From Ophiodon elongatus (taxonomy: Eukaryota > Chordata > Actinopteri > Perciformes > Hexagrammidae): 64,000 bases of DNA. The notes beneath the pieces were generated by a model that saw nothing but the letters and a program-made list of their open reading frames with translations, was not told the DNA's origin and searched no databases. The stretch is taken from contig JACSYO010001855.1 in NCBI GenBank assembly GCA_016806645.1, positions 1,797,001-1,861,000 of the forward strand. Reading direction: 5' to 3'. This document shows positions 1-62,547 of this stretch, piece by piece. Positions within the stretch are counted from its first letter, which is position 1. Each line of letters begins with the position of its first letter. Position numbers and translations under genes: made by a program.

Positions 1-419
1 ATAAATACATACTGTAGGGCACATCCCCAAATAATTTAATCACTGATTATGCTGCGAAATTTAATTCAACAGTCTCAAATGAAATCCTATTGAATTAGAC
101 TGCGTCAAATCGAATGGAGCAGCCCTTGTAGATCCTCCTCAGCACTGACAGTGTGGCGGCAGTACTCGCTGTCTGGCCCAAAGACACGGCTATTTAAAAC
201 AACATTAGCAGGATGGTGATATTTCCTCCTCGTCTGCCCCTGAGCTACAGCATGACTTCAGCTCAACTCAACCTTGTTTCCTCCCTGTCACATCCTGAAG
301 AGAGAGTATTACTGACAAGGATGGAGAGGGCTTGACTCCAGCCTGTCAGCAAGTGAGGAAGAGGAAAGTCATTTGCACAAATACAGTATGTGCTTTTGTG
401 TGTTATGGCAGGGGAAATT

Positions 420-561
<142 letters not shown>

Positions 562-967
562 GCAAGGCCAGTCGTAGCTGACAGCGTCTTTCAAGGAAAG
601 AGAGGGGAGGAGGAGGAGAGCTATGTCATTTCTTTTCTTTCTGCTGGAGAAAATGTCAGCATGCATCAGTCTGTTTGGCTACTGGCACAAAATCCAGCCA
701 CACACCCACACACCAACACACGCCAGGGAGGTAAGGGAGCCGCGAAGAAGGGAAGGCGAGAAGTGTCGCGTAAGGAGAGGGATGGAGGGGGCTGGAGGGA
801 GAAGAAAGGAGGAGGGAGGAGGAGGAGGCCATCTGGTCCTCAGCGTTCACATTCATATTAACTGACTGGAGAAATGAGAGAATCGCCTCAGAGGAGGACA
901 GTAGCCAGGAGTAGTAGGTCTTGATCTCTTTCTGAAGGTCTGATGTTTCTTTTACCAGCTGCTCACG

Positions 968-1052
968 GAAAACATTTACATTGCTACCCCAAGGCTCTTT
1001 TTAAGATTATTGATCTTAAAAAGAGTCTTGGGGTAGGAATATAAATGTTTTC
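968..1052. other. 85-nt near-perfect hairpin
   Basis: Arms 968-1007 and 1013-1052 (40 nt each) pair with three mismatches around a 5-nt loop TATTG. The arm contains CTACCCCAAGG and CTCTTTTTAAGAT. It lies in raver2 intron 5. It may be a small RNA precursor, a palindromic MITE or a simple inverted duplication. Confidence 0.9.
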
Positions 1053-2400
1053 TGTCCCCTCTTTCCTCCACCATCCCATTTTTGCCTCTTGCTCAACCAA
1101 TCCTCCCTTTCCTTTCACTGAATTTATGTACTCCTTCCTCCTGACATCTGCCTCATCTTCCTCAGCTAATTTATTCAGAGACACAATTTCTCTCAATGTG
1201 TTTTCATCCTCTTTGTTGCAATTCAGACTCCGTGGCGGTTACTGCTCTGCTTTTCAACCTGTAATTTTCAGCCCATTCATCTCAAGGCCACGACCTTTTT
1301 TACTGCACCTGATAACTCTTGTTCTGCAAAAGCCGGGAATAAGAATCACAGAGAATTCAGCAGTCAGAATCAACTGTAAAGTGGTAGTATAGCAATTTGA
1401 AATGCATGAATGAGTAAATATAGCACCCTTACTCGGCTAAAGTACGTGTGTCAAAATTGGCTCAACAGTGTTGCAGTTAGGGTGTTTGAAAGCTACAAAC
1501 TCTGACTTCAAATTGTCGCCCTCCATAAGCTCAATTAGTGTAATCTAAAATATTTATCGTCTGATGAGAGTAAAGCAGCAGGCTGTAATGGTTTTCCATG
1601 GCCTATGGGAAACTCATAATGAACTATAAACCTGCAGTTCATGGGAAAATATAATTGAAGCTTTCCATGTGACAGGAGACGCAATATCGTTTTAATTTGT
1701 GCCTATAGGCTCTTAAATGTGCAAAACAAAACCAAATTTCCACTGACATTGTGAATGAGTGTCATTATTAACTTTGGGTTGTTAGACTTTACTGGACTCC
1801 ATGTGAAGCCATATTAAAGCAAAAAAGAAAACCTACTAAATCTACCTTATAATGTACTGTATTTACTGTAATGGCTCACAATTAACACATTGATTACAAG
1901 GCCCTACATTCACAAAACCCATTTTTGGACTTGTATGAGAAGACCATGTTTTTACATCTTTTCAATAAAATACAATAAATCAATTAACAAGAAATACATC
2001 TGTAAAATATTAGATACACATTCTGAAATAATCACAATAGCAAAAAAAAAAAAAAAAAGTAAATTTAGTTTATGTAAATAGCATGACACAGTTTCCTGGT
2101 TTAAAAAAATAACAATAATTACCAAGAGAACTAGCATTTACCGGTCAATTGGTGTACTAACAACCATCATCAACAGTCTGGTGAAAATACTGTACATTTA
2201 GTACTAGTTTCTCTCTCAATGACCACTACTCTCCTCTACAGAGACTATGAGTCACAGAAGCAGAGGCAGAATGCATCAAGACATTTAGGTTTGGTCCTCA
2301 AATGAAAGACAAGCACACGTTTTAAATGCAATTTTGACAAAAACAAACAGGTATCTAAGATGTTGGGCCAGTATTCTTGGTCAGTCTCACTCCTTTAAGA

Positions 2401-2434
2401 ATGAGTACTGACACACAAATGTGTCAGTACTCAT
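2401..2434. other. perfect 15-bp hairpin
   Basis: ATGAGTACTGACACA (2401-2415) and its exact inverse (2420-2434) surround the loop CAAA. It lies in raver2 intron 5. Function unknown. Confidence 0.9.
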
Positions 2435-2994
2435 GCGATTGATTTTAATTTTGGAAATTCAGCCCAGAATTTGACTTGCCCACTTTTGCCACCTGTGAGT
2501 GTGTATAAACACATGTACTCATGAAGATTAACTGTACCGTACTGTTTGTTTTTCACCACTGATCACTTGTATTTACATATTGTGTATGCAAGTCCACTGC
2601 ATCTATTTGAAAATGTGAGTTTGCATGTATGAATGTCATACAGTGCTGTGAGTTTGGTTTATTTTAGGCAGTAGGAGACAGTAGAGGAGCCCAATCAGTC
2701 TATAGAACTATAATTATCATGTCAGGGTCTCTCTGCTCCCACAGTACAGTGTGGGAGGGATACCACAGCTCCAAGACTATTTCAGCCAGAGAGGATATGG
2801 ATATTGATATTTAAATGCAGCGTGTGCAATAGCCAGGTGGCACTGGCTTCACAAATAGCATGTCTGCTTGTTTGGTTGTTCCATATAAACCTAGGTAGTC
2901 ACAGTTTATGAACTTTAAGATTTGAGGACATGTTTCTACAGAGAAAAAAAATGTTTTATTGAATCAAAAAATAAGCTGCGTGCTTCATACTCAC

Positions 2995-53484
<50,490 letters not shown>

Positions 53485-53537
53485 CTTGAGAGGCTGAGTG
53501 AAAAGTGTGAGGAGAGAGAGGCAGAGAGACGCACAGA

Positions 53538-53605
<68 letters not shown>

Positions 53606-53634
53606 CAGCGAGACAGAGAGAGAGAGAGAGCGCG

Positions 53635-53685
<51 letters not shown>

Positions 53686-53760
53686 AGGTGGGAGGCGTGT
53701 CTGTTAGTGAAAGAGAGAAAGGTAAAACATCCCGTATAAAATGCAAAATAAATATCTATT
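53485..53760 (-). promoter_or_regulatory. raver2 putative promoter and 5'UTR
   Basis: This is the sequence immediately upstream of the start codon on the coding strand. It begins with an almost pure polypyrimidine stretch, with CTCTTTCCC-like initiators near 53540, followed upstream by a long CT repeat. No TATA box is apparent close to the gene; a TTTATAC lies near 53735, upstream of the repeat. Together with the CpG-rich first exon and the YY1-type motif at the ATG, this suggests a TATA-less promoter with dispersed or polypyrimidine initiation. The transcription start cannot be fixed by eye. Confidence 0.5.
53543..53684. repeat. (GA)n/(CT)n microsatellite upstream of the raver2 start
   Basis: About 140 bp of GA repeat on the plus strand with short interruptions (GCGA, GGCAGCGAGACA, GCGCGAGCGA). 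It lies 59-200 bp upstream of the ATG and reads as CT repeat in the sense of raver2. It may lie in the 5'UTR or the core promoter. Confidence 0.95.
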
Positions 53761-55329
53761 TTAATTAAATCAAGTAAACTCCTTTATTCCTAACTGTATG
53801 TATTTTTCTTGGAATATCAAATAGTTACTTATAAACGTATGCTACTTATGTATTTTATTTGTCCGGCTGTATAATCATCTCTAAACTTGTGCAATCATCT
53901 TTGTTTTGTTTCATTGCTGCTCATATTGTTTTACTGGATAATGCGCAGCTGCTGCAACCAGCGGGATTGTATTCCATTCTGCGTTATGTATATGTTTTGA
54001 GGTAAAATGAGTAGAACACAGTAGCTAATAGTTGGAACTACAGTTTGCAGCTCACGTGGTTTCGAGCACGTCCAGGCTGCACCTCGCAGACTCCTGGCGA
54101 CCCCAACAGTCTGCTGGATGAATAGAAGCCAACGGAGATCCTCAAATGTAGTTTGTTTAGTGCGTATAGGCTCTTGATCGTTGCATGGCATCAATGTTGT
54201 TAACCTACTTAAATCATCCACATGTTGAGCCTGACTAATGTTTTGTATATTTCTGTGAACTGTATTTTTTTAGACAGCAGGGGACTGAATATATGCACGA
54301 TCGCATAAGCAAAACTCAGTTCTTATTTTTCTTCTGTTGCACAGTTAACACATGTATTCTCTTGGTCAAAGACAGAACGCGAGAGCGAGGCCTTCTTTGG
54401 AGAATATCTCCAAACCACCATAGCTTTCCTGTTACCCATGTGCATAATGTAACCATGAATGGCTGCGTGCCTCTCCTCCTTTCTACTCAAGTCATCCAGT
54501 GAATGCCAAACTAGCAGCCAACCGAGCCTGCTTGCCTGCCCACCGTGGGTGGAAAGCTGCTCCTGGCAAACACAAAGGGAACAGAGCTCCCTGCCGAGTC
54601 CTCACAATGCCGATGTAGCTTCCGCAGGCTGCATGAGTCGCTGACTGACGCACACACACACTGTAAACTCACGCACACACACACAAGATGCATTCACACT
54701 CATGTAGGCCCACAAACATGCCGGCAATTGCACACATCAACCCACTAAAGGAAATATTTAGAGCGCAATTATGCCGAGGCCTGTAAGAGACGGTGAAATC
54801 AACCTCCATCATCCAGCCTCCATGTTCTCTCTCTCTCGCCATCTGTGTGAAGCGTTTCTTGGCAGATCGGAGTCCAGACAATCACAGTTGTCAGTGGGTG
54901 AAAATTATCTCATATTGCCAAGTGGCTGAACCAGTGGAACTGACACACACCGACTGTACATGGGACCGTTTGTATGAACGCTTCCATCATGCTTACGCTC
55001 AGTCCACTCAAGAGTTGGGAGTCCAAAGAAAAGGGCATTTTATGACATTTCAAACCGAAGGAATAAAGGATGATTTTCTTTTTAATTTCCTGTGAAAGAT
55101 TCAACACGTCTTCATGTATCAGCTTGATTCTATTCAGTATTATATGTGCTAAAAAACAAAGACACGTGTCTTCCTGCATACCAGAAGGTAATAAATGCTC
55201 TTTCAGCATGATGAAAACTATATGAAGGACATGTGTTACCTCCAGAAGGCAATGATACCGGCTTTTATGTTATTACTTCAAGAGGATTTCCAGGTGCACC
55301 GCTAATAGATGCGACTACTTCTTGAGCTC

Positions 55330-55555
55330 ACCCAATGAGTTGATTAGTCCAGTAATCAAACAAAAATGGCAAACATTCTCTGGTTGCGGCTTCTCAAATG
55401 TGAGGGCTTGCTGCTATATCAAATAGTAAATTGAATAATCGTATCTTCGGGTTTTAAAAACATGTAAGGACGTCTTCGTAGGGTCTGGGAAAATACAATG
55501 GGCCCTATTTTCTGATTACGATTAATTGATTAAACAGACAAAAATTGGGGCTTCA
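55330..55555 (-). repeat. interspersed repeat, GGGCTGCAAC family, inverted copy
   Basis: Reading on the plus strand: GAGTTGATTAGTCCAG, AAACATTCTCTGGTTGCGGC, TTCTCAAATGTGAGGGCTTG, GAATAATCGTATCTTCGGG, GGACGTCTTCGTAGGGTCTGG and GATTACGATTAATTGATT. This is the inverse order of motifs in the family copy at 17341. It lies about 1.8 kb upstream of the raver2 start. Confidence 0.65.
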
Positions 55556-56061
55556 TTTGGTTCCTAGTACATCAGGTTACATCTTGCGATCACTGGTAAG
55601 CTGTTTTTCTGTTAAGATTCTGTCACGTCCTTATCATAATACTGATACTGTGTACTGAAAACCAAAGAAATACTTTGGAGAAGGGAAAATAAATTCTGTC
55701 ATGTCCTCATATATACACATAGCATTATATGTGCTACAAATCACAAACTAATGTCCTTTTGCAAAAGGTGAGACATGCTCATGACCAGTATTCATCCTGT
55801 ATATGTGCAAGACACATTTTATGTCCACTTGCCATCAGCTGAAACAAAGACATTGTTTCTTGCACCTGAAAGGCATTCAGGTGGAGTCAGTTTTGGATCT
55901 AACTGCAGCACATACAATAGTCGGTGTCTGCTGACAGATTGGGGGACATGAATCATTGAGCAGTGGTTCTCTGAAAAGACAGCAAGGACTTGTCTGTCAC
56001 TTGCACAGGCTGATTTTGGAGACGCATGAATTACTCCACTAAGTGCTAAACAACGTTTCCA

Positions 56062-56088
56062 TGAGAGAACAATTAATTTGTTCTCTCA
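56062..56088. other. 11-bp perfect hairpin upstream of raver2
   Basis: TGAGAGAACAA and TTGTTCTCTCA around TTAAT, about 2.6 kb upstream of the raver2 start. The AT-rich centre is itself palindromic. Function unknown. Confidence 0.8.
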
Positions 56089-56137
56089 GTCCCACTGGAA
56101 CAAATGCATGCCATATTACACTTACAGACACACTCTA

Positions 56138-56163
56138 ACACACACACACACACACACACACAA
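56138..56163. repeat. (CA)n microsatellite
   Basis: About 12 CA units in the region upstream of raver2. Confidence 0.93.
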
Positions 56164-58010
56164 CATGCATTAACTCATATCAGCCCACAGTCGCACAGAC
56201 TGTGTCTCTCAAAGCGCGATACCTGTGTGCAAGTCAAACCCCATAATAATGGGCCGTGCTTCACAAACCAAGGGAAAGAGAGATGTTAGTCCCTCTCCAT
56301 CTAAAAACACGAGAGCCCTGCTGGTGCTTCAGCGTGTCAGCCAGTGATTCACAGCCTTTTGGAGTGGGTGGGTGTAGAGAGGAGAAGAAGAAAGCGGGAA
56401 ACCGTTCGCCGCTGCTCGCTGGGACTGAGAGTGTGAGTGCGTGGGTGGGCAGAGTGGCTGAACGGGCAAAGCAGGCACCTGGGATCAGCTCAGTAGGCGT
56501 GAGGATGGGAGGGGAGGGAGTGGGGGGGGGGTTGAACCCTAAATGGCAAAGGGGTTCATTGCGCGTGGGAGTTTGATGATGAGCACATAGACATGGGTTT
56601 ATACCCGGTTTGATTGTACATTGTGATTATGAACACTTCACTCTGCAATCCTGTCTGGTGATATACAAAATGGACTGAAGCCTCTCCCTACATCAATGAG
56701 CCGGTGCTCTGCGCTCATAAATGACCACAAGTGCAGTCTGGTGGCATCGTTTCCTTTCTCAGATCATAGAGATGAAGGGAGGGGTGACCTAGTAAAAACA
56801 GCTGATCTGGACCCACAGGGACAATATGCACAAGAGGTCCCTGCCCAATTCATGTCCTAATTTCAGTGGTCAGAAGCATACCTCTTCACCAGTGTGTCAG
56901 GGAAGCTAGTTTTATGTGCCCAGCAAGTGATTCTGTAGTGAGAAAGTTGCACCTATTTTAATGTGAATAAACCCTGTTTTCAACCCAACTGCTTGCTTAT
57001 GTCTTGATCCCTGTAGAGGCTCCGATTTCTAAATTTAGTAAACAAGGAATTAATACTGTAAAGTTGTAAATTTGAGCAGAAAATTGTGAAATCCTCTCGG
57101 CAGATTTTGCTGTGAGATTCTAGTTGTGTTGTTTTTCCACCTATATTTTAGAAAAACCCACATGATATGTTAGAAAGCACGTAGAAAGTCTGTCAAAGAG
57201 ATTTTAAAGCTCTTTAAATTACTTGCATGCAAGACTTGAGATGATCATACTGCTGAGATGGTTTTGGGAAACTGGGACTCTGGACTGCACAAAATATGCT
57301 GCTGGTGCATGTCTGCTGTACTACTTGGCAGAGCGAGGACTGACTGAAATGACCTGAGGGAGCTTGGACACCGAGCTCAGTGCTCTAATTCACAGCGATT
57401 CCCTGGCAGGGAGAAGCAGACAGCTCGGGAGAAAGAGGGAGAGTAGAAGAGATAGAGTGACAATGAAAAATAGAGACACGGGGCTATGTCTGGGCGGTGT
57501 GAATGAATGCTGAAACTGATGGGAAGGTTCATGGGACATGGTGACAGGAAGAGTGACAGAAACATGGGGACAGAGCTCCGTCTCTCCGTCAGCTCTCCAC
57601 AGTGCTGAACTACTTCCATGTTGATGTTCGGTAAACAAGAGAGCCCAGCGGGCTCCTCTCGATTTTCACTTTCCACCTCAAGGAGAAACTATTTACTTTG
57701 CTGCGCTCTATGGCCCACTCTTAAATAGGCAGCGATACATCACCCATCTATAGTTCAGTTAAATAAAATGGGATAAATAAAACGATGAGATCAGATGAAA
57801 GACTGACCTAGCAAATTCACAGATGCTCTGTTTGAAAATAATTAAGTATTTCCCATATGCTACAGTCTAGGTGTCTCTTTCAATATATAATAAAACGTCT
57901 GGCCCTGTCCGTCACTCTCTCAGTATTAAGCAAAACTATGAATATCACTAGATAAGGTAAAAGTGATACCAGATTTTTTTTTAATTCATTACTTTACTTT
58001 ATTTACCAGA

Positions 58011-58288
58011 ATATATATATATATATTTGTTGTGTGCAACTCATATGTGCATATATCTATAATATATATATATATATTGTACTCTATTATGCATTACGTG
58101 CATTGCATACCATGCCACTCTATATATGTCTTCTCTTTTTATTCACTTCCATATATTTTATATTTGCATATATGTGTTTATATTATTCTCTTTACATATA
58201 TACATATGTATATTATATATTAATGTGTATGTGTATATATATATTACATACCATTACATATACACATTATTATATATATATATATATT

Positions 58289-58363
<75 letters not shown>

Positions 58364-58378
58364 CACACACATATATAT
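58011..58378. repeat. (TA)n-rich compound microsatellite
   Basis: Several TA runs are separated by short AT-rich spacers and end in ACACAC/ATATAT blocks. The long ORFs here are repeat translations. Confidence 0.93.
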
Positions 58379-58620
58379 CACTTTTCTATTTTTCAGTTTT
58401 GTTGGGATTTTTTGGGGGGTTGTCTTACTGATGTGCCATCTGGAGTGGGAGGAGGGCTATTTTAAATACTGGAAGGGCAAAAAGAGCCCTTTGTAGGGCA
58501 GTTAATTAATATCAGAATTGACATGGATAAACAAGAATACCATGTTTGTATACTCGTGTTAAAATGATCCATGACCAGTATTACACATGTATGTAAATTC
58601 TGATGATTTACTGTGATACT

Positions 58621-58990
58621 TGTCACAGCCCGGCTCAGAGATTGCAACAAAACAGGGAGACAAACGAGCAGGCTGCTAAGAAGAAGTGATTTATTTTTAG
58701 CAAACATAAGTCCAACAATGTAACCTGGAGGTATCGGTTATCAGTAGTGAAGTGCATGTATGGATGTATGGCAGTGTGTACAAAGGAACAGAACTAAAAC
58801 ATAAACCACAGCAACTGTGTCATGCCAGTGACACAAAGGATCCCCCCCCCCCCCCCAGAGAGGGAGGCTGCCAAATGAAGAAGGTATTTCAGGGTGTGGC
58901 TCATCCAGCTGATGACACTCCAATCAGCACCTGCAGACAGACAACAAAAAACAACAAGGACACCTAGGGTATGGGAGGAGGGTCGTCACA
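58621..58990 (-). mobile_element. probable solo LTR (370 bp)
   Basis: It begins TGTCACAGCCC and ends GGGTCGTCACA, giving TG...CA ends. It is flanked by the 4-bp direct repeat TACT (58617-58620 and 58991-58994). An AATAAA in the minus orientation near 58694 suggests the LTR reads leftward. It contains a run of 15 C at 58842-58856. No internal retroviral-type coding sequence adjoins it. The size and duplication length fit a Ty3/gypsy-like solo LTR, but family assignment needs a library match. Confidence 0.55.
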
Positions 58991-59036
58991 TACTCTGGTA
59001 ACCTTCAGAATTGTACTCTAGTAACCTTCAGAATTG
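58991..59036. repeat. 23-bp tandem duplication next to the solo LTR
   Basis: TACTCTGGTAACCTTCAGAATTG and the same unit with one change (CTAGTAA) sit back to back. The first begins exactly with the TACT target duplicate of the LTR at 58621-58990. Confidence 0.9.
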
Positions 59037-59039
59037 AAA

Positions 59040-60326
59040 ATAAAAAATGTGATCAGAAACCCACTAAAACATAACATATTCCTCATTCCCCCCAAAACAA
59101 TCCCAAGCAGCCTCTTGTTATATTGTTGTGACAATGTTGTCTCTCCACCTGTGGTTGTTTCCCAGGTCCCCTGGCAGGAAACACTGTATATACAGAAAGG
59201 CCTCATAAATAACTGATGGGGTCTCCCAGGCAGTATGTACCTCTATTCACCCACAAATGCCATGGCCTACAGACTGAACAGATTGAAACACATGAAAAAA
59301 AACACACTCGCCCCGGAGCTAAGAGCCGATTGTGACTGAAAGAGCATTTTACTCTGAAATGCCCCATTTCTTGAAGTAAGGGTCAAGAGCTAAGTCTACC
59401 TTGGGGGGGCATTTCTCAAGTTCACCAAGACAGCAACAAATGCGTTTATATATTTTTTCCTTACAACGAAAGCCGTAAACCTTGGGACCTTTGAACATGA
59501 ACCACAATAAATGCATTTTGTATTCTCACCGTGGCAGAAAATAAAGCAATATTTTACCCGATACTAACAACTGAGATTTAACCACTGAGTGATAAATTAC
59601 TAAATATTCTACATTATGACCTTTGAAGATTGTGACTGCATCGATCCCTGTAAGAATTTCTTGCCGTCCGCCCAGTTATTTGCAGAACATATGAATTTAT
59701 GAGTACTGATCAAATACAATTCCAATGGGGTGGATACTGGCAAACACAGATCAGTGTTGAAAATTAGTTTCTCCAACTACTTAGTCAGACAAATTCATAT
59801 CCCAGGTCGACATAGTAGCCGACAGTTCTACATGTCATTACGAATACACCCTTCCTTCCAAACAAGGCCAAAAAACCTCTGAAGAGCAGCATTTTTAGAG
59901 TGGAGGTGTCTTTGATGTCCCTGCGTGAGGCAGAGAGGATAATACAGGACCGAGGCATCAGACAATATTACTCTGCTGTCAGTGACTGAATACCGGGACA
60001 GGTTATGAACCAATAGACACAACATCCTGCAGATAAGCTCCCTGTCTTAATGAGTGCGAGGCGGTTTGTGGGTGACCTTTTCCATGACCTACAGTAAGAA
60101 AGAAAATAGCCCGACTGACTATAGAAAAAAATAATTAGCAGCATTTGACATCGACACCCACAATTTTGTCTTGACCTTAATGTTGTATGTAGTGAGATAA
60201 GTTGCCAGAAAAGCTAAATCTCAGCCACAACTTCAAGGAGGACCTCTGCATGAGACTGACTGTTTGTTCAGTTCACCTTGCTTTAAATATCATCTTTGAG
60301 CTCAGTTAAAATATATGGAGCCTCCA
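59040..60326. other. intergenic region with no recognised feature
   Basis: AT-rich DNA between the probable solo LTR and the LINE fragment. Nothing coding or repetitive was recognised in it. Confidence 0.6.
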
Positions 60327-60768
60327 GGAACTCTGGGTCGTGACCGAAAGAACGAGGTTGCGGATACAAGCAGACAAAATGAGTTTCCTCCGTAGGGTGG
60401 TCGGGCTCGGCCTTAGAGATCGGGTTAGGAGCTCGGACATCAGGAGGGAACTTGGAGTTGAGGCGCTACTCCTTCGTATCAAAAGGAGTCAGCTGAGGTG
60501 GTTCGGGCATCTGATCAGGATGCCTCCTGGACGCCTCCCGTTAGAGGTTTTCCAGGCACGCCCAACTGGTAGGAGGCCCCGGGGAAGACCCAGGACACGC
60601 TGGAGGGATTATATCTCCCAGCTGGCCTGGGAACGCCTCGGGATCCCCCAGAACGAGCTGGAACGTGTTGCGGGTGAGAGGGGAGCCGGGGTCGGCCTGC
60701 TGGGTCTGCTGCCACCGCGACCCGACCCCGGATAAGTGGAACTGAAAATGGATGGATGGATGGATGGA
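60327..60768 (+). mobile_element. 5'-truncated RTE-type LINE, 3' end (Rex3/Expander-like)
   Basis: The segment contains the C-terminal end of a LINE polyprotein. It is followed within 12 bp of the stop by an (ATGG)n tail at 60748-60768. Tetranucleotide (GATG)n tails after a CGACCCCGGATAAG-like end are typical of teleost RTE-clade elements. Heavy 5' truncation is usual for LINE copies. The left border was set where family-like sequence (CTCTGGGTCGTGACCG) begins; no clear target duplication was found. Confidence 0.8.
60340..60735 (+). pseudogene. LINE ORF2 C-terminal fragment (RTE-type)
   Basis: This 131-codon open frame contains FLRRVVGLGLRDRVRSSDIR, LRWFGHLIRMPPGRLP, RGRPRTRWRDYISQLAWERL and the terminal LLPPRPDPG. 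These are hallmarks of the C-terminal region downstream of the reverse transcriptase domain in teleost RTE-type LINEs. The reverse transcriptase and endonuclease are absent, so the fragment cannot encode a working protein. The frame is intact over this short stretch, which suggests a fairly young insertion. Confidence 0.85.
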
Positions 60769-60769
60769 C

Positions 60770-62464
60770 GAGAGATTTCTAAAATAAAACAGCCAAATGT
60801 TTTAGCCGGACATTGATCTCAACAACACTCATTCCCACCTTCAACCAGCAGCTGTTTTTATCCAAAAAGCTATAGATTAAAAACACTGTATGCCAACTGC
60901 TCAGCATCACAGAGCAGACATAACGAGAGATCATAACTAACGTTCACTAGCTAGCTGGTGAATGAACCTGAATTAGTTAAGCCACATTTGAAGAACAAGG
61001 CCCTGAAGTGCAGCATACTTTTAAATTTGAACCCCCAATGAGCAGTGCAGCCATAGCTTGATAAAAAAAGAAAGAAAAGAAAGGCAGATCATTTAAGTGT
61101 AAAATGGACTTTATCACATTCACATTGCAATAAATCTCAATTTGATAACTTTATATGATACATGATGGGGGTTAATGTACACGTTCCTTCAGTACATTAA
61201 TTACTGCGGGTGTCCTACGCACACACACAGACACACATTTGTTTACAACAGCTGGTAAATACTGTTCTCCAGAAGAAAAAAAAAAGTTTTTTTTAAAAAC
61301 AAACTCAATTTAGTAAAAAAGGAATTTTCCTCAAAATCAAAACACTTATTGAAATATATGCCCAGAAATGCTACAAGGCTGCTTCGACGTCCAACTGAAC
61401 CCGAAATGATGTACAGTGTGAAGATGACGGCAAGTAAATAAATGTTTATATGGTCAAACTTCCAACAGGAAATGGTCTCATGGCATAAACGAGATGTTAA
61501 ACCTTTCTGTAAGTTAAGTCTGGAGTTGAACATTCAACCCACCACACATCCAAGTTCAAGAACAGTACTACTTTGACACGAGTGTGTACTAAGATAAGAC
61601 CACTGTGTTTTAATCTCTGCTCTAGCAGAGGTGTCAAATTATTTATCACTTTTTTTTTTAAAGTTTAATGCGATCACATCGAGTGTTCAAATGACAAACG
61701 CACTCAAATAACTGTGAATGTATGTGGATGAATGTGGCTGACAGTCTTAAGTAGCAGTTGAACCACAGCACATCTCACAGCGGCCGACTGTAAACCCTGA
61801 ATCCACGACAGGGGAGTTATTTGGTCATTACTCCGGGAAAAGAAGTAGTACCGTTTATTGTTGCAAACCTAAATAAGTTCAATGAGAGATGAGCTTTCTT
61901 TAACATTTTGAAGACACATGATAAAAACTTTAAAAAAAAAAAAAAAAAAAACTAGAAGTATCTCAAACATAAAAAGTGTGTGTATAAATTTTTCCAAGAA
62001 CTGACTTCCATCCAATATGGACCTAAAGAAAAATAAATCTAAAAAACATCCATGGCATCAAATATATAGTGAGACACCATGAACAGACAATTGAAAATAT
62101 CAAACGCAAACATCTGAGCATCATTTGAAGCATAAATCATGTCTTACCAACATAAAAAAAAAATGGAGTGTACAGGACGTTAATATCCATTTGTGATTCT
62201 GTATTTACACTTCATAATTAATCTCTGAAAAACAAAAGACATTTTTTCACCCAGAAATAAATGGATGTCACAATGACGCAGTTTTGACCAGTTGAACAAT
62301 CAAACCCACGAAGCACAGATCGGGTCAATTGACTCTTCATTAGAATAAAAATAAGTGGATTTCTCAATCATAATAATTTCAACTATAATTCTCTAAAGCT
62401 ATTTTGAAAAAAATACAATAATGCATTCAATGAAAATGTTCCAGGTGGATAATCATTCTCTCCT

Positions 62465-62547
<83 letters not shown>

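Larger units (their letters stand above)
53760..58010. other. intergenic region upstream of raver2, proximal part
   Basis: No coding sequence is recognised. It contains the inverted repeat copy at about 55330-55555, a short (CA)n at 56138-56163, a hairpin at 56062-56088 and a G-rich stretch at about 56350-56540. The rest is AT-rich and featureless by eye. Open frames here have no family resemblance. Confidence 0.7.
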
